This document shows positions 47,925-61,405 of a stretch of 64,000 nucleotides of DNA, one piece after another. The stretch is taken from assembly GCA_015183035.1 (NCBI GenBank), contig JACZZP010000002.1, forward strand, positions 1,116,001 through 1,180,000, written 5' to 3'. The translations under genes were made by a program, and so were the position numbers. Numbering within the stretch: the stretch's first letter is position 1; each line of letters starts with the position of its first letter. This DNA is from Meloidogyne chitwoodi. Lineage: Eukaryota; Nematoda; Chromadorea; Rhabditida; Meloidogynidae. Below the pieces are notes generated by a model. That model did not search any database. It saw nothing but the letters and a program-made list of their open reading frames with translations, and had not been told where the DNA came from.

Positions 47925-49943
47925 TCATTTAATGCTAGCTGTAGCTAATTTTTCGTCAATTGACATTGTAACAGTTTTTATTTTTCCAGCCTCAGCCGTA
48001 ACAGACACGATAGGATTCATCGAAAGAGGATATGAATAAGTTGGTGGATCAACGGGAGAATTATAAAAAGAGACAGGGGGATTTGACTGAATATTCATTT
48101 GAGGCGAGGCCACGTTTTTATTGACAAATTCAAGTAGACGTTTTGCATACTAAATAAATAAACATTTAAAAACAGTAAATTGTTAAAACTTGTTCAGGTT
48201 TAACGGTCGAAGTATTCTCTGCTCCAGAACCATATTTCACAGTTTTTGCTGCAGATTCGGTACGTTTTTTTACTCCATAATATGTGAGAATGTCAACAAG
48301 TCCAATAAAATAGACTAGTTTACGTGAGGATTCTAGAAAATAATTATTTAAATTAGCTAATAAACAGGGTACGGATTTGTACGAAAAAGTATATTTTTGT
48401 TTTTAAATTTTTAGAGCTTTTTAGAAGTTAAAATTTTTAGGCGGTTAGGTTGGAAAATCTTCCTAATTTGTTTATAATTTTTTAACGTATTTTGCCATTT
48501 TTACAAATCCGAGCCCTACCAATGAAGATACCTTCGCTTGACGGAATGCCAAAGAATTCGTCGTCCAAATTTAAGCCTCCAGAATTTGTCGTGAATGCTC
48601 CAGCAGAGTGCACCGGACTCTCAGGAGGTGAAACTTGTTCACCTCCAGAGTCCAAATCTGATAACTGTTGCTGATGAAGATCTGCAACAAGTCCACCTTG
48701 ACAATCATCATTAAATATAGGTGACGAAGAAGAAACACGTTCTTTTTGTAATTGTTGTTCTAGTTCTATATCATGAATTCCTAACAACAAAGAGTAATCC
48801 ATCAAATGCATTTTTGTCAAAAATTCTAAATAAAAAACATTATTACTCATAAATATTGACATATTCTCCAAATACCTGTATCTGATTTCAAAAGTTTCAT
48901 TAACTGACATTTAGCGTCAGCTGGCAACATAAGTTTGTAATTCTCCTCTAAAAAGTCGTTATCCTTAAGAGTCGGTAGCTGTTTGGATTTTTCTTTTTCG
49001 CTAGCTTGTCGTTGAACAGTGGAGCCCTTAAAAATGAAAAAAAAATCAAAAAATATAATATTAAAACCTTTAGATCATATTTTTTGTGAATATTATACTT
49101 TCCCCCAAAAATATTTCGCATAACAAGCATGTAAGTCACACCAACATCAACAGTAATACGATAAAGTCCTAAAGTTTCATAGAAAAACATAATAAAAAGA
49201 AGATAAAAACCAAGATATTGTGGAAGTAAAGTCTTTCCATGTTGTTCTACAATATATTCATGGTATTTAGGTAAAATAGAATGAATTTCTGCAATCGCTT
49301 CTGAGTCAATTACCTTTAAAATAAATAAGTAAAAAATGGCTAGAAATGTACCTTAATAACAAATTGTTTGTCATGTGAAATAAACAATCTACTTGAATTA
49401 CTCGACTCATTTGGCTTTAATTCTGGCTCTTGCATAGTCAAAGAACTCTAAAATTTCGAAAATAAAATTTTTAAGTGTTAAACACAACCAAATATTCACT
49501 TTGATCAACACCAAATTGCTCGCGTATATTACGAAATACATCTAAAACTTTTTAAAATAAGATTTAAAAAATTTTTATGGTAAACTCGGGCAATAGTCTT
49601 TGATTTTGAAATGGCTTGGCATAACATCCCTAAATTTTAAGCAATTCTATTTCAAAAGTTTAATTACTTATTAAAGGAGTGGTTGCTGACTTTAACTTTA
49701 GAATATGCTCTAAAATCATCAGGAATTAGCAAAGAAGGTGGTTGAACATGCATCAACTCTCCAATCTTTTAAAAATATTTTATTTTAATTAATAAAAAAT
49801 AATAATAAAACCGTGTGATTGATGCCCCACATAAACACTGAAATCAATGGTTCTTTGGCGCGAAACAATTTCCATTTTGGAATCAAAATCTTTTTATGCC
49901 CCTTCCGAATTTTTCGACTTTTACTTTTTGATTTTCCTGTCAT
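47925..49943 (-). CDS. ppk-2: Phosphatidylinositol 5-phosphate 4-kinase (PIP4K2-like, ppk-2)
   Basis: The N-terminal block [20 protein letters not shown] continues [20 protein letters not shown], matching PIP4K2's [24 protein letters not shown]. Further blocks are [20 protein letters not shown] with [11 protein letters not shown] (the DLKGS nucleotide/catalytic region), [20 protein letters not shown] (the LMDYSLLLG substrate-site region), and the activation segment near [20 protein letters not shown] with [11 protein letters not shown]. An insert rich in Gln, Ser and Pro (about 48530-48720) follows the LLLGIHD block. The C-terminus is Pro/Ser-rich with [15 protein letters not shown]. Type II PIPKs phosphorylate PI5P at the 4-position and regulate PI5P levels. 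Start 49943, stop 47925. Confidence 0.88.
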
Positions 49944-50254
49944 TGAACTTTTTCAATTCCCAAATATTAAATTCTAAATTAAAAAATTTTCGGTACTTTT
50001 CTATTATCTATGTTGGCACATCCCAGATTTCAATATAAAGAAAATTTTGGATGAATTACAAACAATGAGAAAGGTCAAATTCTTGTAGGATCGATTCACT
50101 TTTTCAGTTCTAATATTTTACACAACAACCAACGGCCGTTTCGGTGCAATAGAGAGACATCATTCAACTCTTGCCTTTGGGTTTCTGTAATGAATATCTT
50201 ATACATTTAAAAGTAATATTTTTTATTATCCTTTAACAATCAAAAAAAAATAAA
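49944..50254. other. Intergenic
   Basis: Upstream of PIP4K and downstream of the SLC22 gene on the same strand. No gene was seen. Confidence 0.5.
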
Positions 50255-53249
50255 TTAAAGTTCAACAATTTCTTTTGTTTTTTCATCATTTTCTAATATC
50301 ATTTTTTCTTCTAATAAAATATCATGTTTATTAATTTTTTCATTTTTTTTAAACGGCCAAATTATTCTATTATAGCATTTTTTAATAAAATAAATAAATG
50401 GCCCAGAATCAAAATCATTCAAGTCTTGAGGTAATGGTTTTCCATTTGTTTCTGGTGCCATCATCTGTTATAAAATTAGAAATAATAGAGAAATTAAGAA
50501 AAATTAAATTTTGATTAATTTCTTTATTCTATCTTTTTTTATATTTCCCTTATTTAAAACATAGTATGTATACCTGAATCGAAACAAAAAATTATAGAAA
50601 CTCGAAATTTCAATGCAATTCTGATTTATACCAGAATCTAAATATTTTTATTAAATTTAAGAATTTATCTTTTATTAAATTTTTATTGGTTTCATTTTAT
50701 TAAAAAAATAAAATTACAGAAAAGATAACAGCCAAAATTGACATAAATGCAATTATTCCTTTTTGTTTATTTTCGTTATCCTTTAAAAAGAATATTAAAA
50801 AATAATAATAATATTAAAATTTACAATTCTTTTCATATAAGGAGCTAATGCAGAGCCAAGTTCACCTATTGTAGAAACAAATCCATAACTCATATTTCTT
50901 ATAGTTGTAGGTGACATTTCGCCAAGTAAAAGAGATGCTGATGCTGAAGCTACAATATTCATCATTTTTGCAAAAAGTGATAAAAATAAATTTGTAATTG
51001 TTCCATCTAAAGGGAAGACGAAATTTAAACTATAATTCGAAACACAAAATTTGAAAATCGAAACATGAAATTTATTTAAAAAATAATAAATAAACTAACT
51101 TGGAGTAAAAATAGTTAATCCCAAAGAAAATGTTTGTCCAGTTAAAGAAATAACAGTAACCGTACGTCTACCAAAAAACATTAATAAAAGCATAGACATT
51201 AATCCAGCAGGAATTTCAACTGCTGCAGAAAGAAAAAATCCAATCATTTTATTTTTGTGCAAATCAACACTATGTAAAGTTAAAGCCCAATAAATAAATT
51301 CAAGAACAATACTTTAAAAAAATAAATTTATAAAAAATTTTTGGATTTTTTTAAATTTTAATAAAATATTCTAAAAAATACAGTTAACTCCTTTTATAAA
51401 TATATCTCAAAGGACCGATCCAAGGGTATTCTTGTACCCCAGAACTGTTTTTGGAAAAAATAACTAGTACTTTATAACACTATATATTCCGTTGTTTTTA
51501 TAACAAGAGTCAATTGTATAAATTTGAAAATTTTTATTTTTTTTTAATTTTCGGCATTTTTAATTAAAAAATAAATAAAATTAACTTACTCAATATAACA
51601 ATTTAATATCAAATGAAAAGTAAAACTTGGCCTTCTAAAAAGATCAAAAAAATTTCTTTTTTGTATTTCTAATTCTTCTTTTTTATTTTCATTTGATTCA
51701 TTTTTACATTTATTTAAATTTATATTTATTTTATTAATTTTAGAAGATGTAATTATATATTTTTCTATTTCTTTTATTCTTTTATTTGCAATTAACCAAT
51801 GAATTGATTCTAAAAATTAAATTATTTTTAAATATATTTTTTAACCAAACATTTAAAAGATAGATATATTTACCTAATATTTATAAAAGTTAAAATAAAA
51901 ATTAAATTAAAATTCAGAATAACTTAAAACAATTTTTAAATAAATTTTTAAAAATAAACTCAGCCTGGAAAAACTTTGTAATAAAAAATAGTAAATAATA
52001 ATGGAAATAAAATAAATAAATAGAGATAACGCCAATTTTTAATAAAAAGATGAAGAATTCCAACAGAAAATATACCAAAAACCTTTAAAAAAATATCAAA
52101 TTTTTTAAAAATATTTAAAATTATTTACCCAAATTAATGTATTTAATAATGCTTGAATAGACCTAAAAGAGCCAGCAACAGATTCTACTGTTAAAACAAA
52201 ACCAACTATTGTAAAAGCCTGAAAATATATATTCTTAACTTTTTTTTTTAAATTAAAAAAATTCACCGCTCCACAAGCACCTGAAAGAAAACGAAAAATT
52301 AAAAACCAAAAAAATGTTGGAGAAAATGCACAAGCAGAATTTAATAAAATTGATAACCATAAAGGAATTAAAAATGTCATTCTTCTTCCATAACGATCAG
52401 CCTTTAAAAAAATTAAATTAAAAAAATTAATAAATTTGTAAAAACCAAATAAGTTGAAAATGGTACAGCCATAAAATTGCCTTTATAATAAAAATATATT
52501 ATTTGAATATTGTAATTTTAATAAATTTTTGTTCAGAATCGATATGAAACAAAGAGTCTAATTTTTGATTTATCCCATTCCATTTTTAGGAATTATTCCT
52601 ATCTTTACTTATCTCAGAAAATTATGCCGAAGGATTAATGGAATAAAAGAAAGTTGTATTTATTTTTATTTTTAATAATTTTAAAAATAAATTAACCAAG
52701 CAAGAATACTCCATTTGCATGATCTAGATTATTAAAAGATTCACAAGTTATTCCAAACTGTTAAAATTTTTTTAGATAATAAAAATATTTATTATTTTAC
52801 TTACTTCATCAGCTAATGATATATAATTGTTTTTGTTGTTAGTCTCATTTGTTAAAATAGTAGTAACCTTAAAATAAAACAAATTTAAATAAAAGTTGGA
52901 ATAAATAAATTTTAATCATTTAAGACATTAATTAATTAATATATAATAAATACATTTAAATTATTAGAAGAACATTTATCTTTAGGAAAATCACCAATTA
53001 ATGAAATACTAAAATTTAAAACAAAAAATATTAAAAATAAATTAGAAATAATTTAAATATTTTACATTGTCGTAAGATAAGAAAAAATGTAAAGATTAAT
53101 AGAAGCCATTGCATAAACAAAAAGCTGAAAAAATATTGTAAACATTTTTTTAATTTTACCTGATATCTACCATATTTACCAAATTGATCAAGTAATTTAT
53201 CTGCATCTAAATTTTGTAATACTAATAATCTTGCAGAATTTCCAATCAT
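50255..53249 (-). CDS. SLC22-type (organic cation/anion) MFS transporter
   Basis: N-terminus MIGNSARLLVLQNLDADKLL continues DQFGKYGRYQ, the SLC22 LLxxxGxFGRYQ signature. A large extracellular loop with two or more cysteines and N-glycosylation sites (LTNETN) lies between TM1 and TM2. TM2-TM4 include DRYGRRMTFLIPLWLSI and FWFLIFRFLSGACGA. The central cytoplasmic loop (about 51640-51830) is Lys/Glu/Asn-rich. The second half has LLLGEMSPTTIRNMSYGFVS and STIGELGSALAPY. The C-terminus contains APETNGKPLPQ, the PET(N/K)GxxLP motif of SLC22 proteins, then an acidic tail. It probably moves organic ions across the plasma membrane; the substrate cannot be told from the sequence. Confidence 0.88.
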
Positions 53250-54327
53250 TTTTTAAAAAAGGGAATTTAAATGAAGGCAATTATAAAAATCTATAATATA
53301 AATCTTGATTGAATGAAAGAAACTAAAAATTGCAAGTTGCTTGTAGTTTGTGACAACTTGTGACTTTTATACTAATTTTGAAACTTTAATCTATTTATAT
53401 AAAAGAGAATGTTTGTTTGTGTGTTTGTCCGGTCTTTTATAGACAAATGATTGGAGGAAGTGAAAATAAGGGGTTTTTATAGTAGTTTTTGACAGTTGGA
53501 TACTATATAAACCGCTTATTTTTTCCTCATTCTTTGGCATCCCCCACGCTGCGGTGGTGGCACCCGTGTAGCTAAACAATCTGAAGTTGATGAAAATTTG
53601 ACACGATTTAATTTGATATTGAAAGTTAAAAATAAAATTGGAATTTAAGTTTGAAGTTCATTTGTATAGACTTGATTTTAAAGTTAAAAATAGTGTTGGA
53701 ATTAACAGTAAAAGGTGATAATTCATGCAATTTTTTTAATGACTCTTGGATTAATCCGAAAATTGATTCTTCAACTTATTCCATTATATGTCTGAATTTG
53801 AAAAGTTTAATGGGACTATATCCATTTTTGTTTTTCACTAAAAATTTCGAGAGGTCCGTAAATCAGAAAATAACAAATTGGATAAATTGTAAAGTTTAAT
53901 TTCATGGCTCTTTGCAGTTTAAAATGTGGTAGTTTTTTATAATTGATGATCTTGCAAGTCTATTTATTACATTCTCATGCATATGTAAATGTTTATTGAT
54001 AGAATCAGATAAACATAAGTCAATTTAAAAATTAGTTTTAAACAGTCCAATCAAAATTATCAAAAAAGATGAAAATTAGTAAGCAAAAAAGAGATTTAAT
54101 TTTTTAAATAATGCGTATAAGTTACTTTTCATTCCATTTAGGCTGGAAATCCTGAGAAATCATTAAACAATAACATTTCTATCAAAAAATTAATGAAATA
54201 ATAACTATAGTAAATGAATATTTTTGTAAATATATTTTTAATCAATTAGAATAAAATGTTTAATAACAATAAAGAGCACAAAATTCTCAAAGCTATTGTA
54301 AACAGAAACTACTTTAACAAAAAATGA
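53250..54327. other. Gene-free stretch
   Basis: About 1.1 kb with no supported gene. It has a GC-rich spot near 53540-53575 (CCCCCACGCTGCGGTGGTGG) and a TATATAAA at about 53505. The short minus frame at 53391-53579 lacks splice or homology support. Confidence 0.5.
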
Positions 54328-55672
54328 CTATTCTAATCTATCACGCCCTCTATTCCACCAATGTGAAAGGGTCTGCTTTAGACGCCTGTTAAATAAAAAT
54401 ATTTCAAAAATCCTAGCAAAAACTCACCAATATCCAACAACCATCCTACACCAAAGAGAATCCCAATTCCGAATTGCTGGCCGAACATCCAAATGAGTAA
54501 ATAACTTCGTCTCAGGATTTACTTTGCCAACGTCATAATAATCGATTATATATGCCACCTTAATTTTAATTTTTTTTGTTTATGGCAAAAATAAATAAAC
54601 CTCATCGCCACATCGATCTATTGACCAATTATGTCGATCAAAAGGCATCTAACAATAAGATTAAATTTACATATTTCTTACCGTAAAAATTGGACAAAAA
54701 TCTCAAAATTATTCTTTAATATTAAAATAAACTCAATAATTTTTTAAACAAAATTCATTTAATTAACATAAATTTATATCACCTGATAACCTAATAAACC
54801 ACGCATTCTGGCTCTTGGGGAGAAGTTTTTTGCATCTCCATTAAAACTTTTGAGTTTTGGAGTACTACACTCACTGAATTTTTTTTATTTATTTATTGAA
54901 AATTAAAATAATAAAAATTCTTATATGATTATTTTTGTTTAAAGTAAAAGTTTGATATTTGTTATTATCTATAATTAACATTTATATTAACCAAATATTA
55001 TTTTTGACACTATAAACTATAAATCATTATACGCAGAAATTTGTTTTTAAAAGTTAGTATAAATTTCTGTACAGAAAAGCAAATTTTTTAATTTTTCGAA
55101 ATCAATTTGATTATTATGAATTATAATATTAATATAAAACTAACGGATGAAGAGCCCTCTCCCACATAAGTACTTCTTGCCAAGCATACTCATTGTTAGC
55201 ATTATGAATTTTAATAATGCTATCCATGTCCTTTTGATTGATTTGGTCATCTCTCCAACGCCAACCTAAACTAATAGAATATTTTAATAAATTAAGAATT
55301 TAATAGCAAAACCTTTTTTAACCATAGCATTCCAGAACATTTGAGCGGAAGGATATTCCCATGTAATAATTTTATCGTTTGTGCATTCACTTGCCTTTGG
55401 TATAGTAGACTTCTCACGATTTGTGGATAAAGAAAAAGGTTGATCAGGAGCAGGTTGTTGATTTGGAGGAGGCATCTAAAATTAAAGATAAATAAAGTAA
55501 GAATTACCACTAAAATTTGAAATATAATCATTTAGAAATAAACAAAAAAAAACTTGACTGCATTCAAAGGATCAATCACGTCTTGTTCGGACGCCAAAGG
55601 ACATCCTCCTCCATTGCTCGAATGCGGACAGTTCGAATTCGAGTTACCGAAACGATCGTTAAAATTAGCCAT
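54328..55672 (-). CDS. HCCS: Holocytochrome c-type synthase (HCCS)
   Basis: Covalently attaches heme to apocytochrome c in the mitochondrial intermembrane space. The N-terminus carries two CP heme-regulatory-type motifs (NCPHSS and GGCPLASE). A Pro/Gln/Ser linker follows, then family blocks: [37 protein letters not shown] with [35 protein letters not shown] with the conserved heme-ligand region around PFDRHNW (His-Asn-Trp); [13 protein letters not shown]; and [20 protein letters not shown]. The stop is at 54328. The start at 55672 is 228 bp from GPKOW's start on the opposite strand, so the two probably share a bidirectional promoter. Confidence 0.9.
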
Positions 55673-55899
55673 ACTGTTCTCAAATAATCAGAAAAAATAA
55701 GCTAAAATAACTTAAAATTTATCTATTTCAATTTTTTAAAAATTATACATTATGTATATTTTTATATAAAATAATACACTTTGCCAAAAATCAATTATTC
55801 TATATAATTGCATCGATTATTTAACGTGAATTCTTGTGATAGATTTAAAAAGTTTTTTGCTATCTTTTAACTATTGTTCTGTTTTGTTTTAAGGGTAAA

Positions 55900-57312
55900 A
55901 TGCAAATCTCATCTAATTCATCGTCACATTCTTCTACAAATGAGCTAAATTCTGATAATAGATTAAATAATTTAATTTCATCATCAACCACTGAAGGAAA
56001 AAAGGAATCTTATAAAGTCTCCTTTAGCGTATTGAGGCAAAAATCAACAAAATTTGTTTCACAAAATAAACTACTCAGCAAAAGGGATTACGATGAAAAT
56101 GAAGATGATGATCAATCTAGAAAAAGAGGAATTCTTCATTTGGAGGATGGAGTACCTGTCGAGTAAGTCTTTTATTTTAATTGGACCAAACTCGTTTGGT
56201 TTAAGATTCGAATCTTGATGTTTTTTTGGACTTAGAAATGTTTAATTTTAACGTATTAAAGCTCACAGAATCATTAATAAAAAATTAGGTCAGATATTCC
56301 TCGCAAAAAGGACAAAGTTTTCATTATTCCTGTATTGAGACTTTCGAATCAGGCCCAGATCAATAGACTCAAAAAGTTAGCAGAAGAAGGAAATGCAAGT
56401 GAACAAGACTTGGCACGATTAGCTCTACTTATTGAAAGTGTTGGTGATAATTCTGATGAGATTCAGACTCAAACATTGGAAGGGGTTTGTCGTTTACTAA
56501 TTTTGTCAAGATAATTTTTTAGTTTTAGAACCATTCTTTGTTACCGACAGCCAGTGATAGTTTACCTACTGTGGTTTTGCCAGATGATATTGATCCAGAT
56601 TATGAATGTATGCCTGTTGGTGAATTTGGCCTAGCCTTTTTGCGTGGTTGTGGTTGGAAGAATGAACGTTCAGCAATTGGACGAACAAATGCAAAGGCAG
56701 TGCCTCTTCCTATTAGCAAACCAAGGCCAAAAGTATTTTTTAATATTTAATAAGTATTCCTTTTTTTATTATCTTTAGTTCTTAGGAGTGACAAAATTTT
56801 TATTTCTAGGGCTTGGGTCTTGGTGCAACCGTTCCATCAATTGCTCCTGAAATTAATGACTCAACAAGAATTAACGATCAATCAGCAAAAAATGGAGAGA
56901 ATTTTACTAAAACACTTTGCAAGAATGCATTTGTTATGTGTTCAGGTAGAATTTAATTTATATAAAAAATAGTGGTACTTGTAGTTTATCCCTAACAATA
57001 AGAGCATTTTTATGCACAAGTTTTACGGACTTTATTTGTTAGTGAGATAACCGATAAATATAAAAATTATTTTTTTTAGCTGGTATGCATAAAAATGTTT
57101 ATGGCCAAGTAACGAGTTTGGATGTTGAGAACAGCAGTGTATTTATTGAAATTACTTGGCCACTTGACCGTATAGGCAAAACTATCCGAGTCAGTCAATT
57201 CTCTGTTGAGTTGGTCTCACCTAACGATTTTAAACAAAAACTAGATGATTTAAATGAAATTAAAACAGAAAATGGAGTAAAAAAAGCACGCAATAGAGAT
57301 AATTACAAGTGA
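55900..57312 (+). CDS. GPKOW: GPKOW/Spp2-type G-patch and KOW spliceosome protein
   Basis: The N-terminus is Ser/Asn-rich with KRDYDENEDDDQSRKRG. A G-patch-like domain reads CMPVGEFGLAFLRGCGWKNE, then ISKPRPKGLGLGA, matching the VPVExYGLAMLRGMGWK and RPKGLGLGA blocks of MOS2/GPKOW/Spp2. The KOW-type segment near residue 300 contains VYGQVTSLDVENSSVFIEIT. Spp2/GPKOW activates the DHX16/Prp2 helicase in pre-mRNA splicing. The product ends at 57312 with a Lys-rich tail (KKARNRDNYK). It has one KOW-like domain here versus two in vertebrate GPKOW, so it is somewhat short. Confidence 0.85.
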
Positions 57313-57713
57313 TATTTTTATATCTTTAAACCTCTGGAAAATTGATTTTTTAAATAAAATTAAAAAAACTTTCTGATATTTTTATTTTAAAATTGTTAAA
57401 GTTTTTAATTATTTTATGAGAAATTTATAAATAAATGCAAATTTTTTTCAGTCTTTTAGAAATAAAAATAGAGATATATTTACAAATTAAATGTCTCCAT
57501 TTTAATCTTAGTAATTTTAGAAACTTTTAAGTTTTGGAATGAATAATGAATTATTTTTATTCTAGAATATAAAACAATTTTCCATCAACTCTTAATTTCA
57601 AAAAACTTTAAAGTTTCAAAAATTATGGGTTTTTCGAGAGTATAAAATATATATTAATACATAAACTCTTGTTAATTTAGTAAAAAAAGGGTATTTTTAG
57701 AAGAACAATAAAA
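57313..57713. other. Intergenic, convergent 3' ends
   Basis: The 3' ends of GPKOW and 7B2 converge here. No gene was seen. Confidence 0.5.
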
Positions 57714-58696
57714 TCACATTTGCATTACTTTTCGTCCATCCTTTTTTGAAACTGAACGAAGTGGTTCACCTTCTAAGTATGGATTATATCGACTAAATGA
57801 TTGGTGTTGTTGCTTTAGTTGAGGAGAGATAGAACGTTTGCGACGCCGGGGCTCCTAAAAAATAATTTAAGATTTACCTATTATGTTTAAATCATCATAT
57901 TGTATACCTCAGCCCTAGTAACGTGGAATTTCTTTGCAATCATCCTTAAAAGGAAAATATAAATTTGTGATTCCTTGTAATATCAACTAACGATTTATGT
58001 AGCCCATTTTTGGCCAACACCTGTTCCAAGTCTTGCTCATACTGATCAGAGGTGCTTTTGGATTGACAACTGCAAAATAGTCAGCGAATAAAATATTTTT
58101 ATATTAATTTTAAATAAAAATTAATAGATCTCTCTAACTTAAACATGTGCTCCTGGTCACAGAGGCACTGCTGACGGGACTGGTAACTACGTGAAAAATC
58201 GGCAGAGTTGTCAAACTCTTCCAAACAACCATCACGGCTAGAATATCCCACAGGACATGGATTTGGAGGATCACAATATGCAGGCAGAACATTATCACTT
58301 TTAACCTCTTGACGATGTTCAAATTCAGATTCTGGATGAAGTTGTTGGTCTCCTTCACCAGCACCTCCTAATTAAGCAATGGGATTGTTGAATAAATAAA
58401 TTATAAAATTCACCAGTCATAAATTTATGGCCAAATGCAATGGGTTCAGAAACGCTTTCAATATCTCGAGAAATAAGGTCGATAAATTGCGAATCAGGAA
58501 AGAGCTGTTAAAATAATTTAACATGAAATGCAGAAAGATTATTGAGACTTTTGAAATTAGTATAATATTAATTTTAAAATATATTTTTTGATTTCTTATT
58601 TTTTAAAATTACCGGTTCCCCAAATTCCGGCATCTGTTGACTACCTGCTAGGGCACCACAGATGAACGAAGCAACAGCAAGCAGCTTTGCCAACAT
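57714..58696 (-). CDS. sbt-1: Neuroendocrine 7B2 chaperone (SBT-1-like)
   Basis: 7B2 binds and activates prohormone convertase PC2 in dense-core vesicles. The start at 58696 gives a signal peptide (MLAKLLAVASFICGALAG). The central domain includes AYCDPPNPCPVGYSSRDGCL, then ADFSRSYQ, matching the DPPNPCPVGK..DGCLE...AEFSREF family block. The C-terminal peptide is preceded by a basic cleavage site (EPRRRKRSISPQ) and contains YNPYLEGEPLRSVSKKDG, matching the NPYLQGQRLDNVVAKK inhibitory segment with its KK. The gene ends at 57714. It implies active neuropeptide processing; five or six exons. Confidence 0.92.
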
Positions 58697-59100
58697 TTTG
58701 AGTTAAGGGAGAATGTATGTGAAGGGATGAAACGGAATGCAAAATTACTAAGCATACCGACAGCCTTTAAAGGCGTGGAAATAAACCCCTGTTGAAGGCA
58801 CACGGTCGGCTGGCACAAATCGATAAATGCCAATAGCCATAGAACAAAAAAGCTGTTATATATTTATATTATAAATTCCGTGAAAAAAAAGTAAATATAG
58901 TATATTTTAATTTTTGAATAGAGAACAAACAAACATATATGTATTTTATATTTTAAGAAATTCTACATTTTCTATGAATTAAATATTACGTAGTATTATT
59001 TTTAAAATATTTAAATAATTTTTGTACATCTATACATAACATACATATATTCTAATAATAATAAAAAGAATTACTAAAAAATTAAATTAAAATATTTTTA
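58697..59100. other. Intergenic, AT-rich
   Basis: Upstream of the 7B2 start and downstream of the next minus-strand gene. No gene was seen. Confidence 0.5.
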
Positions 59101-59689
59101 TTAAACAAGAATAGTCAATTCTTCTAAACTATCATTTAAAATCAATTTATTTACAAAAATATTTCCATTTTTAGTATTTCTTTTTAATGGCTTCTGCATT
59201 TGAATAAGCGTTGACTTTTGTTCAGAATTTTTAAAATAATTTCTGAAATTGTTTCTGTATTCAAATGTGAAGAAGTTAAAGAATGAACCTTAAATGAAAA
59301 CATGGTAATTATTAAAATATTATTTTATTAAAAGAAAATCAAGACTTTCAATTTGTACTTTTTCTCTTACCTAATTTCCACCAACAATCACAAGTTAAAG
59401 TAATAACTATTGATAAAATAATTGTAACTAAACAGCAGATAAATGCTCCGATGAGTAAAACACCTCCAATTGTTAACGAGCGAATCCTGAAAAATATATT
59501 CTTATTATTGTTGTTGAAAATAAAGGATTTATTGGTTAAAATTTGTTAAAAGAACTATTATTTAGTCAATTATTATATAAATATTTAGTAAAAAAATTAA
59601 AAGAATATATTTTAATTATTAGAAGAACTAACCAACCATTGGATTTGCTCATCTTCAAAATGATCATTAGATAATCCAACGAGAGGCAT
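59101..59689 (-). CDS. Small single-transmembrane protein
   Basis: Three exons: start 59689 (MPLVGLSNDHFEDEQIQW), a membrane segment (LTIGGVLLIGAFICCLVTII) ending in CDCWWKLG, and a Phe/Asn/Lys-rich tail ending DSLEELTILV at 59101. About 120 residues. The two Cys near the membrane edge might be palmitoylated (inference). No family was recognised. Confidence 0.55.
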
Positions 59690-60434
59690 TAATACATTCT
59701 TTTTTACTAAATTCCAAGTTTTTGTCAATAACAAAAAAAAACTTAAAAAAAACAGTCCTTTGTATTTATTCTAAATTGACTGATGAATTAAATTGGTTTG
59801 GCACACACAGAATATCCGTTAAAACTTTTATTAGCTTAGACAACTTTTCTTCCCCATTTTTAAATAAAAAGGAATTTTAATTAAAAAAATCAATTTTTGA
59901 AAGAAATAGGTATACTATTCTAACAAAAAATTCTTAATAGTAAAAAAGAAATAAACTTTTAGTTTTTTTTGAAAATGGAATAATAAATCTTCAATATCTA
60001 ATTATTTATTTCCAAATAAACTCAAAATTGTCTTCAGAAATTAGTAAAAAAATAACTAGTTAAGTATTCTAAATTTAATATATATAATAGAGACAAATGT
60101 CTTTATTTTTCAATAAAATTAGATGATTGAAAATCATGTAAATATTTTGTACCTTATAATCTAAATAATTTATATAACCCGTTTATTTGTTGCTGTAAAT
60201 TTTGTGGGGATGCATTGCATAAAAATTAAATAAAAGGAAAAATGGACAAAAAATATATGTTAAATTATTTTTTAGAAAGTTAAAAAAAGTTTTTTTATCA
60301 ATTCAAAAAATTTTTAAAATTTTTGTCCATTAAACAAATTAATTACAATGCTAATATGTATATTGAGTATAAAAGTTTTAAAAATTTGTTTCATTAAATT
60401 GTAAATTTTTCTTTTATAAAAGTAAATAAAAAAT
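59690..60434. other. Intergenic, AT-rich
   Basis: No gene was seen between the two small membrane-protein genes. A 745-bp gap makes co-transcription less likely. Confidence 0.5.
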
Positions 60435-61405
60435 TCAAACGATATGAATATTTGGTGGTTCACTTCTTCTATCAAATTGTTGTTCTTCCCGTCTTTTATT
60501 TTCAACATCCGATTTAGGAACATTCTTTAAAGAAGAAATAAATTTAAATTATTATTAAATAAATTTAAAATAAATATACTTTGTTTAATTCATTGCTTTT
60601 TTCGTTTAAAGAATTTCTGTCAAGTAAAACAACTTTTACTGGAGGTTGTAAATTAATTTGATTGTTGCCATTAACAGGGGATCGTGGAGGATTGTTTTGG
60701 CGAAGACATTGAGAGATAGAAGTAACTGTTAACTAAAAAAATTCTTGTCATTAGATTGCTAAAATTTTCGCACGTAGGTACTTATTCTCTTTATAAACTC
60801 TTCCCTTTTTGAGTCAATGAGTCTATTTTATTGAAAAATTAATGTATTTCGAAGGTAATGTTCACTGATTAATTTAAAAATTAATCAATTTTAATAAAAA
60901 TATTCTTTTTACTTGTTCATCGGCTTCAGGCACGACACTCAACTTTTTTGAATTAGAACGCATTTCAGCATTTAATTTTGAAGTAATAAATCCATTGGAG
61001 CGGTTTGTAGGGATTGAACGTGAACGAACTAATAAAGAGCTAATCACAGCAGGTGGACGGCGATTTTGATTTGAGCTATTATTTCGTTTAATAGAATTGC
61101 TTTTATTATCTTCATTGTCAACATTTTCATTGCTAGATCCTCTTTTTTCATCTGCACCAAGTAAATCCTCACTAGCACGAGAAATTGGAGAAGAACTAAA
61201 AAATTTAAATTAAAATTTATAAACGAAAAACCTTTGTTTTGATCCACTTATTAAATTAACCATCCGATCCGGACATGTTGCAAGAGCAAAAAGCCTATTT
61301 TATAAATGAAAAAACGTAAATGTATGAAAAATTAAAAAATTACCAAGCGAAGAATAAAAAGCAACATAAAAGAACGATTAAAATAATAGCCAATAATTCA
61401 TTCAT
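60435..61405 (-). CDS. Single-transmembrane protein with Ser/Asn-rich cytoplasmic region
   Basis: The N-terminus is a membrane anchor (MNELLAIILIVLLCCFLFFA, start 61405). It is followed by a polar, Ser/Asn/Arg-rich region (GSSNENVDNEDNKSNSIKRN, then RRPPAVISSLLVRSRSIPTN), probably disordered. Later exons read ISQCLRQNNPPRSPVNGNNQ and VKVVLLDRNSLNEK, ending SEPPNIHIV at 60435. The terminal HIV could act as a PDZ-like ligand (inference). No domain was recognised. It is divergent from the PTP-like copy B. Confidence 0.55.

Noticed and set aside
53391..53579. Minus-strand 62-residue frame
   Set aside because: No signal peptide, domain, or splice support; lies in a gene-free stretch.
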